Shown piece after piece: positions 5,267 through 6,961 of a DNA stretch of 6,961 nt. The translations under genes and the position numbers were made by a program. The notes under the pieces are model-generated. The model ran no database searches and was not told the DNA's origin. It saw only the letters and a list, made by a program, of their open reading frames with translations. Each line of letters starts with the position of its first letter. The first letter of the stretch is position 1. Origin of the DNA: Bacillota bacterium (GTDB lineage Bacteria; Bacillota; Sulfobacillia; JAJZYS01; JAJYTV01); assembly GCA_021786135.1 (NCBI GenBank), contig JAJYNV010000329.1, forward strand, positions 1 through 6,961. Direction: 5' to 3'.

Positions 5267-6442
5267 ATGTCCATCGATGTCATGGACGACCGGGAGGCCG
5301 AGATGCTGCGCGAGGTTGCGCACGAGTTCGCCTTGCGGACCCTGCGTCCGGCGGGGCAGGAGGCGGACGCGACCGCTGACGTGCCCTGGCAGGCCGTCCG
5401 CGCGGCGGGAGAACTGGGGCTCGTGGCGGCTAACGTGCCGGAAGCCTACGGTGGCCCAGGCCTCGCGGCCAGGACACTGGCGGCTGTGATGGAGGAACTC
5501 GGCTGGGGGAATTTCGGTATCACCGCCACGATCGGCGCGGCCTCGCTGGTGGCGGCCGCGCTCCTGATCGCCGGGAGCGAGGAGCAGAAGAGACGCTATC
5601 TCGGGCGGCTCTGCAGTTCCGAGACACCTATGGTCGGGGCGCTCGCGCTGACGGAGCCGGAGTCCGGCTCGGAGCTCGAGATCGAGCTCCGAGGCCAGCC
5701 CCAGAGCGCCCGGACCCGCGCCGAGCGCATCCCGGGCGGATACCGCCTGCACGGCGCCAAGCGCTTCATCACGAACGGCGGTGCGGCAGATCTCACCCTG
5801 CTGCTGGCGAGCAGCGGCGAAGAGCCTGGGGGCGGCTTCTCCCTCTTCCTCATCGAACGCGACACGCCGGGCTTCGTGCCGGGCCGCCAGATGCCGACGA
5901 TGGGACTGCGCGGCTCCTACACGGGGGAGCTCTTCCTCGAGAACTGCGAGCTCGGGGAGGCGCAGCGGCTGGGGGAGCCGGGCGACGGCCTCGGGATCGT
6001 GCTCAAGGTGCTTGCCGTCGCGCGGACGATGATCGCTTCGGCGGTGGTGGGACTGGCGCGGGCGGCGTTCGAGACGGCACTCGCCTACAGCGACGAGCGC
6101 CAGCAGTTCGGCCGCCCGATCCGGGAGCATGAACTCGTCGCGGCATCTCTCGCCAAGATGCGCACGGATATCGACGCGGCGCGCCTTCTCGTGCTGCGGG
6201 CGGCCGACGACCTCGATCACGGCCGCGATGCGGCGCTCTCCGCCGCCGAGGCCAAGCTCTTCGCGAGCGAGATGGCCGTCCGGGTGACGCAAGGGGCGCT
6301 CGGGATCCATGGCGGGTACGGCTTCACGCGTGAGCTGCCGCTCGAGATGTGGGTGCGCGACGCCGTCGTCAGCCGCATCTTCTTCGGCACGAGTGAGATG
6401 CAGCTGCTCGAGATCGCCCAGCACCTCGGCGGCAGCCGTTAG
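5267..6442 (+). CDS. Acyl-CoA dehydrogenase-family flavoprotein lacking the usual catalytic glutamate
   Basis: This 391-residue protein has the normal length and three-part layout of FAD acyl-CoA dehydrogenases: N-terminal helices (about 1-120), middle beta domain (about 121-225) and C-terminal helical domain (about 240-385). Family motifs are PEAYGGPGL (58-66), ALTEPESGSE (126-136), HGAKRFITNGG (162-172), DERQQFGRPI (276-285), GIHGGYGFTRELPLE (346-360) and RDAVVSRIFFGTSEMQ (364-379). Such enzymes make an alpha-beta double bond in acyl-CoAs and give electrons to electron-transfer flavoprotein. The residue before the GTS motif, Glu in MCAD-type members, is Phe373. The alternative Glu position of the isovaleryl- and long-chain enzymes appears to be Ala252. 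The GSD motif reads GSE and is followed by about eight extra residues. It may therefore use another base, catalyse another reaction or be inactive. The ATG follows AGGAGGGGG; the gene starts 157 nt after the small membrane protein gene and ends 36 nt before the hemerythrin gene. Substrate unknown. Confidence 0.93.
   Translation: MSIDVMDDREAEMLREVAHEFALRTLRPAGQEADATADVPWQAVRAAGELGLVAANVPEAYGGPGLAARTLAAVMEELGWGNFGITATIGAASLVAAALLIAGSEEQKRRYLGRLCSSETPMVGALALTEPESGSELEIELRGQPQSARTRAERIPGGYRLHGAKRFITNGGAADLTLLLASSGEEPGGGFSLFLIERDTPGFVPGRQMPTMGLRGSYTGELFLENCELGEAQRLGEPGDGLGIVLKVLAVARTMIASAVVGLARAAFETALAYSDERQQFGRPIREHELVAASLAKMRTDIDAARLLVLRAADDLDHGRDAALSAAEAKLFASEMAVRVTQGALGIHGGYGFTRELPLEMWVRDAVVSRIFFGTSEMQLLEIAQHLGGSR
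5668..5693 (+). repeat. 26-bp near-perfect palindrome inside the acyl-CoA dehydrogenase gene
   Basis: Arms CTCGGAGCTCGA (5668-5679) and TCGAGCTCCGAG (5682-5693) are exact reverse complements separated by two bases. It codes for residues just after the conserved GSD-type motif (GSELEIELRG), where the protein seems about eight residues longer than its relatives. It could form a strong hairpin in the mRNA. Confidence 0.8.
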
Positions 6443-6478
6443 CAAAGGTCCAGACACGACCTGGGAAGGGGATGAACC

Positions 6479-6937
6479 ATGGATCAGAACGAGGCAGCCA
6501 TCGAGAAGATCCGCAGGCATCACGCGGCGCTGCTCCTGGGCCTGCGCGAACCGTCGCAGGCGCTCCTGGCGGCCGCGGGATCGGGGACAGCGGGCAGGGA
6601 GGTACAGCGCGAACTGGAGGACCACCTCGCGCAGGAGATCCTGCCGCATGCCGAGGCGGAGGAGGCCACGATCTACAGGCGCGGCCTGGAGGTTCCGGAG
6701 CTCGTGCCGCTGCTGCAGGCGATGATCGCTGAGCACGGGCGGCTCGGGCAGCTGGCAGGCGCTCTCAAGGAGGAGGTGGATCCGGTGCGCGCCGCGGCGA
6801 TCGGCTACGCGATCACGGAGTTCTTCTCGCTCCATGCCGACAAGGAGAATGACCTCCTGCTGCCAAGGCTCGCACGCGAGCCCGGCGTGAGCCTCCACGA
6901 GCTTCTGGGAGACATGCACGCAAAGCTGGAAGGCTGA
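6479..6937 (+). CDS. Hemerythrin-like (HHE) diiron protein
   Basis: This 152-residue soluble protein has the four-helix pattern of hemerythrin-like domains. Likely iron ligands, in order, are His14/His15 (IRRHHAALL), His57 and Glu61 (PHAEAEEATIY), His86 (MIAEHGRL), His119 and Glu123 (FFSLHADKENDLLLP). His49 is another nearby histidine (LEDHLAQEI). Members bind O2 or NO at a diiron centre, sense oxygen, or help repair Fe-S clusters, as YtfE/RIC does. The ATG has AAGGGG at 6466-6471, 7 nt upstream; another ATG at 6472 is in a different frame. It lies 36 nt after the dehydrogenase gene and is probably cotranscribed with it. Near a nitrate reductase, handling of NO or protection of metal centres is plausible but not shown. 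There is no membrane segment or added signalling domain. Confidence 0.88.
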   Translation: MDQNEAAIEKIRRHHAALLLGLREPSQALLAAAGSGTAGREVQRELEDHLAQEILPHAEAEEATIYRRGLEVPELVPLLQAMIAEHGRLGQLAGALKEEVDPVRAAAIGYAITEFFSLHADKENDLLLPRLAREPGVSLHELLGDMHAKLEG

Positions 6938-6961
6938 CGGGGCCCGGCGAGGAATTGGGAT

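Noticed and set aside
5246..6919. Very long open frame on the minus strand across the dehydrogenase and hemerythrin genes
   Set aside because: It mirrors the codon pattern of two well-recognised + strand genes, its protein is rich in Arg, Glu, Ala and His with no family motif, and GC-rich genes often leave the opposite strand open.
6938..6961. Possible start of another gene at the window end
   Set aside because: A GAGGA-like sequence is present, but only 24 bases remain and no start codon with a readable frame can be supported.

Overview
This is a GC-rich bacterial window in which every supported gene lies on the + strand. It opens inside the 3' end of a respiratory nitrate reductase operon and carries on into accessory genes. 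Start codons are varied (TTG, ATG, GTG and probably CTG). Most genes have a strong GGAGG-type ribosome binding site, usually with a 7-nt spacer. The high GC content, strong Shine-Dalgarno sites and frequent non-ATG starts would fit a high-GC Firmicutes-like or similar thermophilic lineage. That taxonomic guess is weak, because the window contains no rRNA or other marker.

Positions 1-3426 hold the nar block: the C-terminal 206 residues of the molybdenum catalytic subunit NarG, then complete narH (four-cluster Fe-S electron-transfer subunit), narJ (assembly chaperone) and narI (di-heme b membrane quinol oxidase). narG/narH overlap by 11 nt, narH/narJ overlap by 4 nt, and narJ/narI are 18 nt apart, so they are almost certainly cotranscribed. 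All Fe-S cysteines, the tryptophan marking the [3Fe-4S] site, and the four heme-ligand histidines of NarI are present, so the enzyme looks functional. Electrons would pass from quinol through the NarI hemes and the NarH clusters to the NarG active site.

Positions 3459-5109 hold three genes with the same orientation and tight spacing: a 92-residue soluble protein resembling the DUF4351-type helical domain, a ten-helix TDT/TehA/SLAC1-family transporter that appears to start at CTG, and a 71-residue membrane protein. The transporter directly follows narI with no NarK-type transporter in view, which raises the possibility that it moves nitrate, nitrite or another small anion for the reductase.

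Positions 5267-6937 hold an acyl-CoA dehydrogenase-family flavoprotein and a hemerythrin-like diiron protein. The dehydrogenase is unusual: it lacks glutamate at both positions where the family normally carries its catalytic base, and it has an apparent extra segment at the conserved GSD motif whose DNA is a 26-bp near-perfect palindrome. The hemerythrin could bind O2 or NO, or help protect or repair metal centres in a nitrate-respiring cell. A 157-nt non-coding gap before the dehydrogenase may separate this pair from the nar transcript, although no clear promoter or terminator is visible.

No RNA gene, CRISPR array, insertion sequence or prophage was seen. The core is an ordinary nar operon. 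The less ordinary material is the accessory set downstream of narI and the atypical dehydrogenase.
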